Assembly (NCBI GenBank): GCA_021323955.1
Contig: JAJPKC010000437.1
Span: 1 to 51,637, forward strand
From: Oscillatoriales cyanobacterium Centralia_MAG_596
GTDB taxonomy: Bacteria; Cyanobacteriota; Cyanobacteriia; Leptolyngbyales; Leptolyngbyaceae
DNA length: 51,637 bases
Direction of reading: 5' to 3'
A program made the position numbers and the translations under genes. Every line of letters begins with the position of its first letter. Position 1 is the stretch's first letter. Below the pieces are notes generated by a model, which saw only the letters and a program-made list of their open reading frames with translations, was not told the DNA's origin and did not search any database. Positions 33,943 to 42,945 of this stretch are shown one piece after another.

Positions 33943-34395
33943 ATGAACAGTCAAACGATGAAACTCGAGGTTTTGACCTTACCCGTCTCAGATGTCGATC
34001 GCGCTAAGGGCTTCTATGAATCGCTGGGGTGGCGACTAGATGCCGACTTCGTCACCAGTAAAGACTTCCGAGTGGTGCAGTTAACCCCTCCTGGTTCGGA
34101 GTGTTCGATCATCATTGGCACTGGAGTTACGTCAGGTGTGCCGGGTTCAGTTCAGGGTCTGCACCTCATCGTCTATGACATTGAGACCGCTCGCGCTGAA
34201 CTCGTCGATCGCGGTGTTGAAGTGAGTGAGGTGTTCCACGATGCGGGAGGGATATTCCACCACGCTGGAACCGAGGGACGGTTAGCTGGACTGGATCCAA
34301 AACGCCGCGACTATGCCTCATTTGCCTCGTTCAGCGATCCAGACGGTAACGGTTGGCTGCTCCAGGAAGTGAAGACACGGGCTCCCGGACGGTGA
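33943..34395 (+). CDS. VOC-family (glyoxalase/dioxygenase-fold) protein
   Basis: A 150-residue protein starting MNSQTMKLEVLTLPVSDVDR, with CGGAGAA before the ATG; an earlier in-frame ATG lacks a site. The vicinal-oxygen-chelate pattern is clear: VSDVDRAKGFYESLGWRLDA at the start, the metal/ligand strand LHLIVYDIETARAELVDRG, and the C-terminal SFSDPDGNGWLLQEV, which carries the last metal ligand. VOC proteins bind a metal and act on glyoxal adducts, catechols or antibiotics. It is the first gene of a plus-strand run (33943-38876) and a paralogue of the VOC gene at 39015. Confidence 0.88.
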   Translation: MNSQTMKLEVLTLPVSDVDRAKGFYESLGWRLDADFVTSKDFRVVQLTPPGSECSIIIGTGVTSGVPGSVQGLHLIVYDIETARAELVDRGVEVSEVFHDAGGIFHHAGTEGRLAGLDPKRRDYASFASFSDPDGNGWLLQEVKTRAPGR

Positions 34396-34455
34396 CCTCT
34401 CTAAACCATTGATTCACTGCACAACGTTTGTACGCCTACGTAAAGGAGCAAGATC

Positions 34456-35262
34456 ATGAGTAACTTAACTAATCAGACCGCACTTGTAACTGGGGCATCT
34501 AGCGGAATTGGTGCTGTCTATGCCGATCGCTTCGCAAAACGTGGTTACGACCTGGTACTGGTAGCACGCGATCGTACTCGTATGGAGGTTTTGGCTGAAC
34601 AAGTGCGCCAGGAAACCGGAGTCGTCGTTGACATTCTTCAGGCAGATCTCGCTAACGCAGGTGAACTCGCCCAGGTGGAAGAACGGCTACGCACCGATAC
34701 GCGCATTAGCATTCTGATCAACAATGCCGGTGCTAGCGTTGCTGGCAGTTTCGTTGACCAAAGCCCAGACGAGCTAGCTAAAATCATTAGCCTCAACACC
34801 ACAGCGCTAACGCGGCTTGCCAGTGCCGTTGCCCCCCGCTTCGTCAAGGCGGGCAATGGCGCAATTGTCAACATTAGTTCGGTGGTTGGATTAGCACCGG
34901 AATTCGGTCTGACCGTTTATGGTGCGACCAAAGCCTTTGTCCTCTTCTTCACCCAGGGTCTTCACCTCGAGCTTGAACCTAAAGGGGTCTATGTTCAGGC
35001 TGTGTTGCCAGCCTCAACGCGGACGGAAGTCTGGGAGCGCTCAGGGTGGGATATGAATGCGCTACCGCCTTTGATGGAAGTGGATGAACTGGTGGATGCT
35101 GCCTTGGTTGGCTTCGATCGCCGCGAACCGATTACCATTCCTTCACTTCCCGATCTAGAGCAGTGGAATACCTTCGATGCTGCTCGGCAGAGCATGATTC
35201 CAAACTTCAACCAGGTACACGCTGCCGACCGCTATCGCCTAGCGACTTCCAATCAGAGCTAG
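34456..35262 (+). CDS. Short-chain dehydrogenase/reductase (SDR)
   Basis: A 268-residue SDR with AAAGGAG before the start. Cofactor motif TGASSGIG (12-19), ARDR at 37-40 implying NADP(H) use (inference), NNAG at 89-92, catalytic Ser141 or Ser142 (NISS), Tyr155 and Lys159 (YGATK). It belongs to the DltE/YqjQ-like branch (TGASSGIGAVYADRFAKRG, LPASTRTEVW) and is not a close copy of the SDR at 4293. It lies 60 bases after the VOC gene in the same direction. Confidence 0.92.
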   Translation: MSNLTNQTALVTGASSGIGAVYADRFAKRGYDLVLVARDRTRMEVLAEQVRQETGVVVDILQADLANAGELAQVEERLRTDTRISILINNAGASVAGSFVDQSPDELAKIISLNTTALTRLASAVAPRFVKAGNGAIVNISSVVGLAPEFGLTVYGATKAFVLFFTQGLHLELEPKGVYVQAVLPASTRTEVWERSGWDMNALPPLMEVDELVDAALVGFDRREPITIPSLPDLEQWNTFDAARQSMIPNFNQVHAADRYRLATSNQS

Positions 35263-35312
35263 TTTCAGGTGTGCGATCGCCCCTTGAACTTGATTTAGAT
35301 AAGGACAGCCAA

Positions 35313-36224
35313 ATGAATTCACATTCTATAGAACTCGGGGTGTTCACCAGAGCGTCAAGCACAGGAAAAATCAGCCCTCAAGAACTGACTGAAAGCAGGC
35401 TCCAATTGCACTATGCCGTTCAATATATTGCCGCAACAGGCGCGGCATTAGCGGAGCCGCTACAAGACGACAGTCACACTAGCTTTGGATGGAATTCAGT
35501 TTTGGCAGCGTTTGTTGGCTCGACGATTCCAGCGGCTCAGCCCTTTCAAATGGCACTCGAACCCGTCAGCCTCACCCTAATCGTGGTAGATGATCAGAAG
35601 GACACGATCGCCTCTCTGCCATTACATGGAAAGACTATGCGAGAAGGGCTGAACTGGCTCCAGCAAGAGGTTTCTAAACTCGGCGCAGATGCGAGCAAGA
35701 TTGTGTTTTTAGACTATCCACCGAATGAATTTCCCGATCATCCGCTTGCTCGTGGTGCATCTTTTGATTCCAGCCAAACGTCAGCATTGCGTGAATTAGT
35801 GGATTACTACATCGTCACTGATCGGCTACTTCAGACGATTGTTACTTCTAACGAGAAGGCTTCAGCGATTCACATTTGGCCCCATCACCTTGATATCGCA
35901 ATGCTGATTACTCTTTCCAGCATCAAAAGCGGGCACCCGTTGACAATCGGAGTTGGGCTATCACCCGGAGACACAACCTATCCAGAACCTTACTGGTATG
36001 TGTCTCCTTATCCATATCCAGACATCGCTAATCTCCCTGCCCTAGATAGTCAAGCGTTTTGGCATACCCAACACTGGGTTGGGGCTGTGTTGCGATCGCC
36101 TCGATTGGTTGAGAATGCCAAGGCTGAAACCCAGCAACAGCAGGTTGCAACGTTCCTGCATTCCGCCCTGGAAGCATCAATCGTTCTGCTCAAAGCAGAG
36201 TATGGCATGAGACAGAGCATTTAA
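35313..36224 (+). CDS. Conserved hypothetical protein
   Basis: A 303-residue protein starting MNSHSIELGVFTRASS, with AAGGA upstream; the 150-base longer reading would overlap the SDR gene. I do not recognise the family with confidence. Features: a helical N-terminal half (LHYAVQYIAATGAALAEPLQ), a strand block with LEPVSLTLIVVDDQKDTIAS, and an aromatic C-terminal part (SAIHIWPHHLDIAMLITLSS, PEPYWYVSPYPYP, FWHTQHWVGAVL). The many conserved-looking Trp/Tyr/His residues suggest a ligand-binding or enzymatic protein. No signal peptide. It is in line with the cargo operon, 50 bases after the SDR. Confidence 0.75.
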   Translation: MNSHSIELGVFTRASSTGKISPQELTESRLQLHYAVQYIAATGAALAEPLQDDSHTSFGWNSVLAAFVGSTIPAAQPFQMALEPVSLTLIVVDDQKDTIASLPLHGKTMREGLNWLQQEVSKLGADASKIVFLDYPPNEFPDHPLARGASFDSSQTSALRELVDYYIVTDRLLQTIVTSNEKASAIHIWPHHLDIAMLITLSSIKSGHPLTIGVGLSPGDTTYPEPYWYVSPYPYPDIANLPALDSQAFWHTQHWVGAVLRSPRLVENAKAETQQQQVATFLHSALEASIVLLKAEYGMRQSI

Positions 36225-36259
36225 CGATCTAGTGCAACGAAGACATTGCAAAGGACAAC

Positions 36260-37162
36260 ATGCAACGAAACACATTCAAAACGTCCGATGATGTCCAGTT
36301 GAGCTACATCAGCGCGGGTCAAGGCAAGCCGATCGTAATGCTTCACGGTTGGTCACAATCGGCAGAACAATTCAAAGATCAAATTCCTATTTTTGCCGAA
36401 CAGTATCAGGTAATTGCGATCGATCTGCGAGGACATGGTGAGTCCGAAAAAGTACCGTTCGGTTATCGCATCTCTCGCTTGGCTAAAGATGTCCAGGAAT
36501 TGATCATCGCTCTACAACTCGAAAAGCCACACCTACTGGGTCACTCAATGGGATGTTCCCTGATCTGGAGCTATCTCGATTTGTTTGGATTAGATGGAAT
36601 TAATCAATTGGTGTTGGTTGATCAATCCCCATTAGTCGTCTCACGATTGCATTGGAATGCTCAAGAGATAGCAGAGTCCGGAGCAGTATTTACGGCTGAA
36701 CAACTCAACACAATCGTACACACTTTAGAACACGGCAACGCTGAGGAACTGACTCGAAATATTTTAACTTCAATGGTCACATCAGCCATGCCTAAAGAAC
36801 AGTTTGAGTGGATTGTTGAGTGCAATCTTCGCTGTCCGCCAGCGATCGCAGCAACACTGCTATACAACCACGCCCATATGGACTGGCGCGATCAAATTGT
36901 CAGAATTCGCAATCCCACGCTGATTATTAGCGGTAGGAAAAGTATCATTCCCTGGCAATCGCAGGTTTGGATCAATCAAAGCATTCCTAACTCTGAGTTG
37001 GAATGCTTTGAAGCGGATGAAGGCGGCGGACATTTCATGTTCATCGAGAATCCCAAAAAGTTTAACCAACGGGTTTTACAGTTTCTATCACGTTGGCGTA
37101 GCCTCTCCTCTGGAGAATCGCTTGAAGCCAACCAGGAAAAACAACAATTAATCCGACTTTGA
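36260..37162 (+). CDS. Alpha/beta hydrolase
   Basis: A 300-residue cytoplasmic hydrolase with AAAGGA upstream. Oxyanion region MLHGWSQSAEQF (27-38), then AIDLRGHGES and the nucleophile elbow LLGHSMGCS with Ser96. A cap region lies between about 125 and 220, with the acid near LIISGRKS and the catalytic His in GGGHFMFIENP. This fits the haloperoxidase/esterase/C-C-hydrolase group. The basic C-terminal tail (SLSSGESLEANQEKQQ) is longer than usual. A degraded piece of a very similar gene lies at 42433-42535. Substrate unknown. Confidence 0.88.
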   Translation: MQRNTFKTSDDVQLSYISAGQGKPIVMLHGWSQSAEQFKDQIPIFAEQYQVIAIDLRGHGESEKVPFGYRISRLAKDVQELIIALQLEKPHLLGHSMGCSLIWSYLDLFGLDGINQLVLVDQSPLVVSRLHWNAQEIAESGAVFTAEQLNTIVHTLEHGNAEELTRNILTSMVTSAMPKEQFEWIVECNLRCPPAIAATLLYNHAHMDWRDQIVRIRNPTLIISGRKSIIPWQSQVWINQSIPNSELECFEADEGGGHFMFIENPKKFNQRVLQFLSRWRSLSSGESLEANQEKQQLIRL

Positions 37163-37178
37163 AAGCAAGGTAGGCGCG

Positions 37179-38876
37179 ATGAAGCCGAATTTTGAGAAGA
37201 AGTCCTTTGAAGATGAACGGGACAAGGATCAACGTGACATTAATGGTTGCGATAGTTTCGCCGAACGGGTTCGCAGTAACCAGCGCCAACTCACCTCTGA
37301 GCTAAAGCACCAATATGATTTTATTGTTTGCGGATCGGGATCGTCTGGTTCGGTAGTTGCCCGCAGACTGGCTGAGAATCCAGATGTCAGCGTGCTGCTG
37401 CTGGAAGCGGGAGGCAGTGATGATGTGCCCAGTGTCATGGAAGCGAATCAATGGCCCATGAACCTGGGGACCGAGCGCGACTGGAGTTTTCAGGGTCAGC
37501 CGAATCCGTCCGTGAACGGGCGATCGCTGCCGTTTTCGATGGGCAAGGTCCTTGGCGGCGGATCAAGTATCAACGTCATGGTTTGGGCACGCGGACATCG
37601 GCACGATTGGGATCTCTTTGCGGCTGAAGCCGACGATCCAGCCTGGAATTATGAATCCATCTTGAAACTATATCGCCGCCTGGAAGATTGGCATGGTGCG
37701 CCAGATCCAAGCTATCGCGGCACGGGAGGACCAGTCTTTGTGCAGCCCGCGCCGGAGCCAAACCCGATTGCACCCGCAACGGTTGAAGCCGCGCGATCGG
37801 TCGGGATTCCAACGTTTGAAAATCCCAATGGTCGCATGATGGAAGCGGCAAAAGGGGCTGCGATCAGCGATGTCCGAGTCCGCAATGGCAAGCGCGAATC
37901 GATCTTCCGCTCCTACGTTTTCCCGTATATGGATCGACCCAATCTGACGGTTCTGACTCAGGCACTGGTCACACGGCTGACGTTTCAGGGCAAGCGAGTC
38001 ACTGGCGTGGAGATGACTTATCGGGGCGCGATCTATCGCATTGGAGCGGCAGTTGAAGTTGTACTGTCGCTTGGTGCTATCCATACACCGAAGGTGCTGA
38101 TGCAGTCTGGCATTGGCGACGAAGTCGAGTTGCGGCGATGGGGCATTCCGGTCGTACAGCACCTTCCGGGTGTGGGGCAAAATTTTCAAGACCACGTTGC
38201 CTTTGATTGTGTCTGGGAATATCAAGACGCGATTGCCCCCCGCAATAACCTATCAGAGGCGATCTTTTTCTCGACTAGCCAATCCGGGCTGGATAGTCCA
38301 GACCTCTTTGTCTGTCAGGCGGAGGTGCCCAAAGCCAGTGCCGAAAATGCTGCCCGCTTTGGTCTGCCTGCCTCAGGCTGGACGCTATTTGGGGCAGTTG
38401 CGCATCCCAAAAGCCGTGGCCGCCTACGCCTGACGGGAGCCAATCCCTCTGATCCAGTTTTGATTGATGCCAACACACTGTCTGATCCGGATGATCTCAA
38501 AGCTGCGATCGCTTGCGTAGAACTTTGCCGTGAAGTTGGGAACTCGGCTCCGCTGCGTCCGTTTGTCAAGCGTGAAGTGATGCCAGGTAATTTGAAAGGG
38601 GTTGAACTCGAACACTTTATTCGAGATGCTGCAACGAGCTTCTGGCACGAAACCTGCACCGCAAAGATGGGTCAAGATTCTATGTCGGTGGTGGACAGCA
38701 ACTTGAGAGTGTATGGCATCGACAATCTCCGGATTGCGGATGGATCGATTCTGCCGCGAGTCACAACCGGCAACACGATGGCTCCCTGCGTGATTATCGG
38801 GGAGCGAGCAGCGGAAATTTTACAGCTCGAACACCAGTTACAAACCAACCTAAAAACAGTCTCAGCCACGCCATAA
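37179..38876 (+). CDS. GMC-family FAD oxidoreductase (choline-dehydrogenase-like)
   Basis: A 565-residue flavoenzyme. After a 45-residue polar N-terminal extension, the FAD ADP-binding motif VCGSGSSGSVVARRL (50-64) and LLLEAG follow. GMC signature 1 is GKVLGGGSSINVMVWARG, and signature 2 is GAIHTPKVLMQSGIG. The C-terminal active-site block has SFWHETCTAKMG (catalytic His) and TGNTMAPCVIIGERAAE (Asn partner). GMC enzymes oxidise primary or secondary alcohols. The 16-base gap after the hydrolase gene makes them co-transcribed. It is the last gene of the first half of block 2. Confidence 0.95.
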   Translation: MKPNFEKKSFEDERDKDQRDINGCDSFAERVRSNQRQLTSELKHQYDFIVCGSGSSGSVVARRLAENPDVSVLLLEAGGSDDVPSVMEANQWPMNLGTERDWSFQGQPNPSVNGRSLPFSMGKVLGGGSSINVMVWARGHRHDWDLFAAEADDPAWNYESILKLYRRLEDWHGAPDPSYRGTGGPVFVQPAPEPNPIAPATVEAARSVGIPTFENPNGRMMEAAKGAAISDVRVRNGKRESIFRSYVFPYMDRPNLTVLTQALVTRLTFQGKRVTGVEMTYRGAIYRIGAAVEVVLSLGAIHTPKVLMQSGIGDEVELRRWGIPVVQHLPGVGQNFQDHVAFDCVWEYQDAIAPRNNLSEAIFFSTSQSGLDSPDLFVCQAEVPKASAENAARFGLPASGWTLFGAVAHPKSRGRLRLTGANPSDPVLIDANTLSDPDDLKAAIACVELCREVGNSAPLRPFVKREVMPGNLKGVELEHFIRDAATSFWHETCTAKMGQDSMSVVDSNLRVYGIDNLRIADGSILPRVTTGNTMAPCVIIGERAAEILQLEHQLQTNLKTVSATP

Positions 38877-38922
38877 AATCACCGCACTGTTCATTGGCAA
38901 ACGTACATCCAAGCCGCGTGTA

Positions 38923-38939
38923 ACTCAACGAACGTGAGT
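38923..38939. promoter_or_regulatory. 17-bp dyad operator, copy 2
   Basis: ACTCAACGAACGTGAGT matches copy 1 (33849) at 15 of 17 bases and keeps the ACTCA/TGAGT arms. It lies about 76 bases before the VOC gene at 39015. The surrounding leader (GAGTAGTG, GAGGCGGTCGCC) is also similar to the first, so the whole leader was duplicated. Confidence 0.65.
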
Positions 38940-39014
38940 AGTGTGGAGGCGGTCGCCAAAGGATGAACCGTAATCAAATTGAACAGCAAACTTACCAAGC
39001 AAAAGGAGAACAAA

Positions 39015-39701
39015 ATGAGCGACAACTCCGTAAAAAGTTCAAGCATGAAGCTTGAAGTGGTGTTATTCAACGTTGCTGATGTAGATTGCGCCAAGGCTTT
39101 CTATGAGAATCTCGGCTGGCGGCTTGATATCGACGTGGTGGATGGTGACTTCCGTGGCATACAGATGACACCGCCCAATTCAGACGCCTCAATTATCTTC
39201 GGTAAAGGAATCACTCCAAACAATACTGGCTCAGCGAACCTGGTTCTCGCCGTGGACAATCTCGACACCGTTCGTAAAGACTTGAGCGATCGCGGTGTCA
39301 AGGTCAGCGAAATCTTCCACTACGCTGGAGTCCCCTTCAACAATGCCGTGGAGACCCCACACGTCAGTGGGCGCGACCCGCAAGGTCGTTCCTACTTCTC
39401 CTTTGCCTCCTTTGAAGATCCAGACGGGAACCGCTGGCTACTCCAGGAAATCACAACACGGCTTCCTGGTCGCCTGTGGGACTCAACGCCAGCGCCAAAC
39501 CTGGACGTTGCAACCCTGGCAACGCTGCTCCGCGAGACGGCAGAACACCACGATCCCTACGAGAAGACTCACGCCGCGCACGACTGGTGGAACTGGTATG
39601 CGCCCTATTTGAGTGCCCGTCAGAATGGCAGCAGTTCAGAAGAGGCAACCATCGCCGCTGACCGTTACATGGAGGAGGTTTTTCCTGTTCTTGCTAGATG
39701 A
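39015..39701 (+). CDS. VOC-family protein with C-terminal extension
   Basis: A 228-residue protein starting MSDNSVKSSSMKLEVVLFNV, with AAAAGGAG upstream. Residues 10-150 repeat the VOC pattern of the paralogue at 33943 (VADVDCAKAFYENLGWRLDI, ASFEDPDGNRWLLQEI). About 75 extra residues follow: a Leu/Ala-rich helix (LDVATLATLLRETAEHHDPY) and AHDWWNWYAPYLSARQNG, a tail also common in other VOC proteins of this group. The pair probably arose by duplication, including the operator. It is followed by two exported hydrolase genes. Confidence 0.88.
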   Translation: MSDNSVKSSSMKLEVVLFNVADVDCAKAFYENLGWRLDIDVVDGDFRGIQMTPPNSDASIIFGKGITPNNTGSANLVLAVDNLDTVRKDLSDRGVKVSEIFHYAGVPFNNAVETPHVSGRDPQGRSYFSFASFEDPDGNRWLLQEITTRLPGRLWDSTPAPNLDVATLATLLRETAEHHDPYEKTHAAHDWWNWYAPYLSARQNGSSSEEATIAADRYMEEVFPVLAR

Positions 39702-39825
39702 TGCGGTCAGAAGGGTATCCGCTAGGGCGGGTTCTGGACGGCTCCACAACTCCCCCCATTAGCACAGCTGAGTCATGGGGACAGACGACACGCAACCTCA
39801 GTTCAACCTAATTGGAAAAAGAGTA

Positions 39826-41166
39826 ATGTTTGGAAAAATTAACTATCAACGCCGCCGCTTTCTGGGTATGGCGGCGATCAGCCTTGCGACAACTCAGCTC
39901 GGTCGCTTCGGTGCTGCCGACGCCCAATCCAGCAAGGTAACACCAAAGCAGGCTACTATGACTCAACTTGCAACTGCACAGACCGATATAACTGCAATCC
40001 GTCCCTTCCAGATCAATGTCCCACAAGCGGCACTCGATGACCTCCGTCGCCGCCTTGCAGCAACGCGATGGCCCGAAAAGGAGACGGTCGCCGACCAGTC
40101 GCAGGGCGTGCAGCTTGCGACGATGCAGAAACTCGCGCGCTATTGGGCAACTGCTTACGATTGGCGCAAGGTTGAGGCGAAACTGAAAGCCTTACCGCAA
40201 TTCATCACCACGATCGATGGACTCGACATTCATTTCATTCATGTTCGATCACAACACAAAAATGCGTTGCCCCTCATCGTCACGCACGGCTGGCCCGGAT
40301 CGATCATCGAGCAACTGAAAATTATCGAGCCACTGACCAATCCGACAGCACATGGGGGTAGTGCAGCGGACGCTTTTGACCTCGTGATTCCCTCACTACC
40401 AGGCTATGGTTTTTCAGGCAAACCGACCACAACGGGTTGGGAACCCACGCGGATTGCCCGCGCTTGGGTCGTGCTGATGCAGCGCTTGGGCTACTCGCGC
40501 TTTGTGGCGCAAGGGGGTGATTGGGGCAATGCCGTCACAGAGCAGATGGCACTGCTGACACCGCCAGGACTGCTTGGCATTCATACCAACATGCCTGCCA
40601 CGGTTCCAGCCGACGTTGCAAAAGCACTCAAATTCAGCGAACCGCCGCCAGCCGGACTCTCAACCGATGAGAAGCATGCGTGGGATCAGCTCGACTTTTT
40701 CTATCAGCACGGCCTTGGCTACGCTCAGGAGATGACGAACCGCCCGCAAACGCTCTACGGCATTGCCGATTCACCGGTCGGTTTGGCCGCCTGGATCCTT
40801 GACCACGACGCACGCAGCTACGCGCTCATCGCCCGCGTCTTTGACGGGCAGCCTGAGGGGCTGACGCGCGATGACATCCTCGACAACATCACACTCTACT
40901 GGTTGACGAACACGGCTGTCTCTTCGGCGCGTCTGTATTGGGAAAATAAGTTTGCCTTTTTCGACCCTAAACACGTCGCTATCCCGGTGGCCGTGAGCGT
41001 CTTTCCGGATGAAATCTACGCGGCTCCACAAAGCTGGACAGAGCGGGCGTATCCCAAACTCATCCACTATAACCGGGTGGAAAAGGGCGGTCACTTCGCG
41101 GCGTGGGAGCAGCCAACGATTCTGACTCAAGAGCTCAGGGCAGCGTTCAAGTCGCTGCGGGTGTGA
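39826..41166 (+). CDS. Epoxide hydrolase, Tat-exported
   Basis: A 446-residue protein starting MFGKINYQRRRFLGMAAISL. The RRRFLG motif plus a hydrophobic stretch (13-30) and AADAQ is a twin-arginine signal peptide, so the enzyme is exported folded. The epoxide-hydrolase N-terminal domain follows (FQINVPQAALDDLRRRLAAT, the usual start). The alpha/beta hydrolase core shows HGWPGS (154-159), nucleophile Asp232 in QGGDWGN and His in EKGGHFAAWEQP. Two tyrosines in the cap normally activate the epoxide; candidates lie around QLDFFYQHGLGY. It should open an epoxide ring with water. The natural substrate is unknown. Confidence 0.93.
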   Translation: MFGKINYQRRRFLGMAAISLATTQLGRFGAADAQSSKVTPKQATMTQLATAQTDITAIRPFQINVPQAALDDLRRRLAATRWPEKETVADQSQGVQLATMQKLARYWATAYDWRKVEAKLKALPQFITTIDGLDIHFIHVRSQHKNALPLIVTHGWPGSIIEQLKIIEPLTNPTAHGGSAADAFDLVIPSLPGYGFSGKPTTTGWEPTRIARAWVVLMQRLGYSRFVAQGGDWGNAVTEQMALLTPPGLLGIHTNMPATVPADVAKALKFSEPPPAGLSTDEKHAWDQLDFFYQHGLGYAQEMTNRPQTLYGIADSPVGLAAWILDHDARSYALIARVFDGQPEGLTRDDILDNITLYWLTNTAVSSARLYWENKFAFFDPKHVAIPVAVSVFPDEIYAAPQSWTERAYPKLIHYNRVEKGGHFAAWEQPTILTQELRAAFKSLRV

Positions 41167-41224
41167 CCATCACGACTTTGGCAAGAACGCAACGACAAGA
41201 CGGTCAGCGCCTGATCGAAAAAAT

Positions 41225-41299
41225 ATGCAAGCCACATGTAGCAACCCGATCCTCGTGACCGGAGCAGCTGGCGATCTGGGTGCGATCGCTCAGCGCTGA
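41225..41299 (+). pseudogene. NmrA/epimerase-type Rossmann N-terminal remnant
   Basis: From ATG 41225 the codons read MQATCSNPILVTGAAGDLGA and then IAQR before TGA (41297-41299). ILVTGAAGDLGA is the first strand and glycine loop of NmrA-like NAD(P)-binding proteins. Only 24 residues remain, so it is a broken gene between two exported hydrolase genes. Confidence 0.55.
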
Positions 41300-41365
41300 A
41301 CAGCAGTTGCACATTTGGCCTCAAGCTTCCAGCGCTGCTTAAGTCGTTTGTTTTGGAGAAGATCA

Positions 41366-42412
41366 ATGTTTGAAACAATTAACCGCCGCCGCTTTTGGGG
41401 CCTTGCGGTCATGACCCTTACTGCCACTAAGCTCGCCACGATCGGTTCTGCGATGGCACAATGCAGCCCGATCGATTCAGTCAAGGCAACCCCAATGAAA
41501 GTGGGAATGAACCTATCATTTGACTCTCTAAAGCAGATCGATGCGGGTGTTCTGAATGTTGGCTACGCTGAAGCGGGTCCTACGAATGGTCGTCCGGTCA
41601 TCCTCCTGCACGGTTGGCCCTACGACATTCACAGCTTCGTCAATGTCGCGCCCTTGCTGGCAGCGGCAGGTTACCGGGTGATCGTGCCCTATCTGCGCGG
41701 CTATGGCACGACGCGCTTTCTCTCGAGTGAAACGTTCCGCAATGGTCAGCCAGCGGCGATCGCGCTCGATATCATCGCGTTGATGGATGCCCTCAAGATC
41801 GAGAAAGCAATCCTCGCTGGGTTTGATTGGGGAGCGCGAACCGCCGACATCGTCGCGGCACTCTTTCCTGAACGCTGTCAAGCCCTCGTCTCAGTGAGCG
41901 GTTATCTGATCGGTAGCCAGGCATCTGGCAAGATGCCGCTACCGCCAAAGGCGGAGCTGCAATGGTGGTATCAATATTACTTTGCTACCGATCGTGGTCG
42001 AGCCGGCTACGACCAATACCGACATGACTTTGCCAGGCTCATCTGGCAGCTTGCTTCGCCCAGGTGGAACTTTGATGACGCGACGTTCGATCGCAGTGCC
42101 GCATCCTTCAACAATCCCGATCACGTTAGCATCGTCATCCATAACTATCGCTGGCGGCTCGGTCTGGCTGAAAGCGAACCGAACTATGACGTTTTGGAAA
42201 AGCGACTTGCCGAAGCTCCGGTGATCACTGTTCCCACCATTACCCTCGAAGGGGATGCCAATGGTGCGCCGCATCTAGAGCCCATCTCCTATGCCAAGAA
42301 ATTCTCAGGTAAATATTCGCACCGCACGATCAAAGGCGGCATCGGGCACAATCTGCCTCAAGAAGCCCCGCAAGCCTTTGCTGAAGCTGTCATTGAAGTT
42401 GACGGTTATTAA
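41366..42412 (+). CDS. Alpha/beta hydrolase (Asp nucleophile), Tat-exported
   Basis: A 348-residue protein starting MFETINRRRFWGLAVMTLTA, with TTGGAG upstream. RRRFWG followed by a hydrophobic core and SAMAQ is a twin-arginine signal peptide, similar in length and pattern to that of the preceding epoxide hydrolase. The core has HGWPYDIH (82-89), nucleophile Asp154 in AGFDWGA and the likely catalytic His in GGIGHNLPQEAP. An Asp nucleophile points to haloalkane-dehalogenase or epoxide-hydrolase chemistry, not an esterase. The two exported Asp-nucleophile hydrolases probably act one after the other or on related substrates (inference). Confidence 0.9.
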   Translation: MFETINRRRFWGLAVMTLTATKLATIGSAMAQCSPIDSVKATPMKVGMNLSFDSLKQIDAGVLNVGYAEAGPTNGRPVILLHGWPYDIHSFVNVAPLLAAAGYRVIVPYLRGYGTTRFLSSETFRNGQPAAIALDIIALMDALKIEKAILAGFDWGARTADIVAALFPERCQALVSVSGYLIGSQASGKMPLPPKAELQWWYQYYFATDRGRAGYDQYRHDFARLIWQLASPRWNFDDATFDRSAASFNNPDHVSIVIHNYRWRLGLAESEPNYDVLEKRLAEAPVITVPTITLEGDANGAPHLEPISYAKKFSGKYSHRTIKGGIGHNLPQEAPQAFAEAVIEVDGY

Positions 42413-42945
42413 TTGACATAGCCTGTATGAGCTTATTGGCGTAATCAAATTGTCAGCATTCGCAAACTAACTCTGATTGCCACTGGCAGAAAAGTCTCAT
42501 CCTGTGGCTAGCGTCGATTTGGATCATCAAATAATAGAGGTAACTGCAGCGACCTGAGGTCTGCTGCCATGTTATGAGCAACGCTTGAGTAGAAAATAAG
42601 AGGGACACATACGATTACGTATGGGAAAAGCTGCAAACATGACAGCTTCACAGAAAGACAGACGTGAAGCTTCCTGTCAGTCTTAATTTACCTGAAGGGT
42701 CATTGTCTCCAACGTTACCAAAGCTCAGATGACTTTTCTTTGACTAAACCCTTAAGGGACACAATCCTTCCCCACTCATTAACTATTGCGAAGAAGTTAG
42801 TGAGTCATGCAGGAGACTAGAACGGTGACTGGGATTGGGATTGGTGCGATCGCGGTGGGGATCGACGTAAATCGAGGGTTGACAAACTCATTAAGTATTT
42901 ATGAAATGATGGGAAGAACTTAGTGACGTCTGAGGGGCGATCGCG
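42413..42945. other. Gap holding a decayed alpha/beta hydrolase fragment
   Basis: No intact gene. Bases 42433-42535 align with 36885-36985 of the hydrolase gene (both contain AATCAAATTGTCAG), with about 7 of 10 bases matching by eye and stops in frame, so this is an old duplicate fragment. The rest, up to the recombinase start, shows short GGGATTGGGATTGG repeats near 42833 and a HIP1 site. Confidence 0.6.
42433..42535 (+). pseudogene. Fragment of a second copy of the 36260 hydrolase gene
   Basis: The reading frame corresponds to the segment QIVRIRNPTLIISGRK of the intact protein, here read as QIVSIRKLTLIATGRK, and then hits a stop. Nothing of the N-terminal nucleophile half is present. It shows that a hydrolase paralogue once stood downstream of the exported hydrolases. 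Confidence 0.6.
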
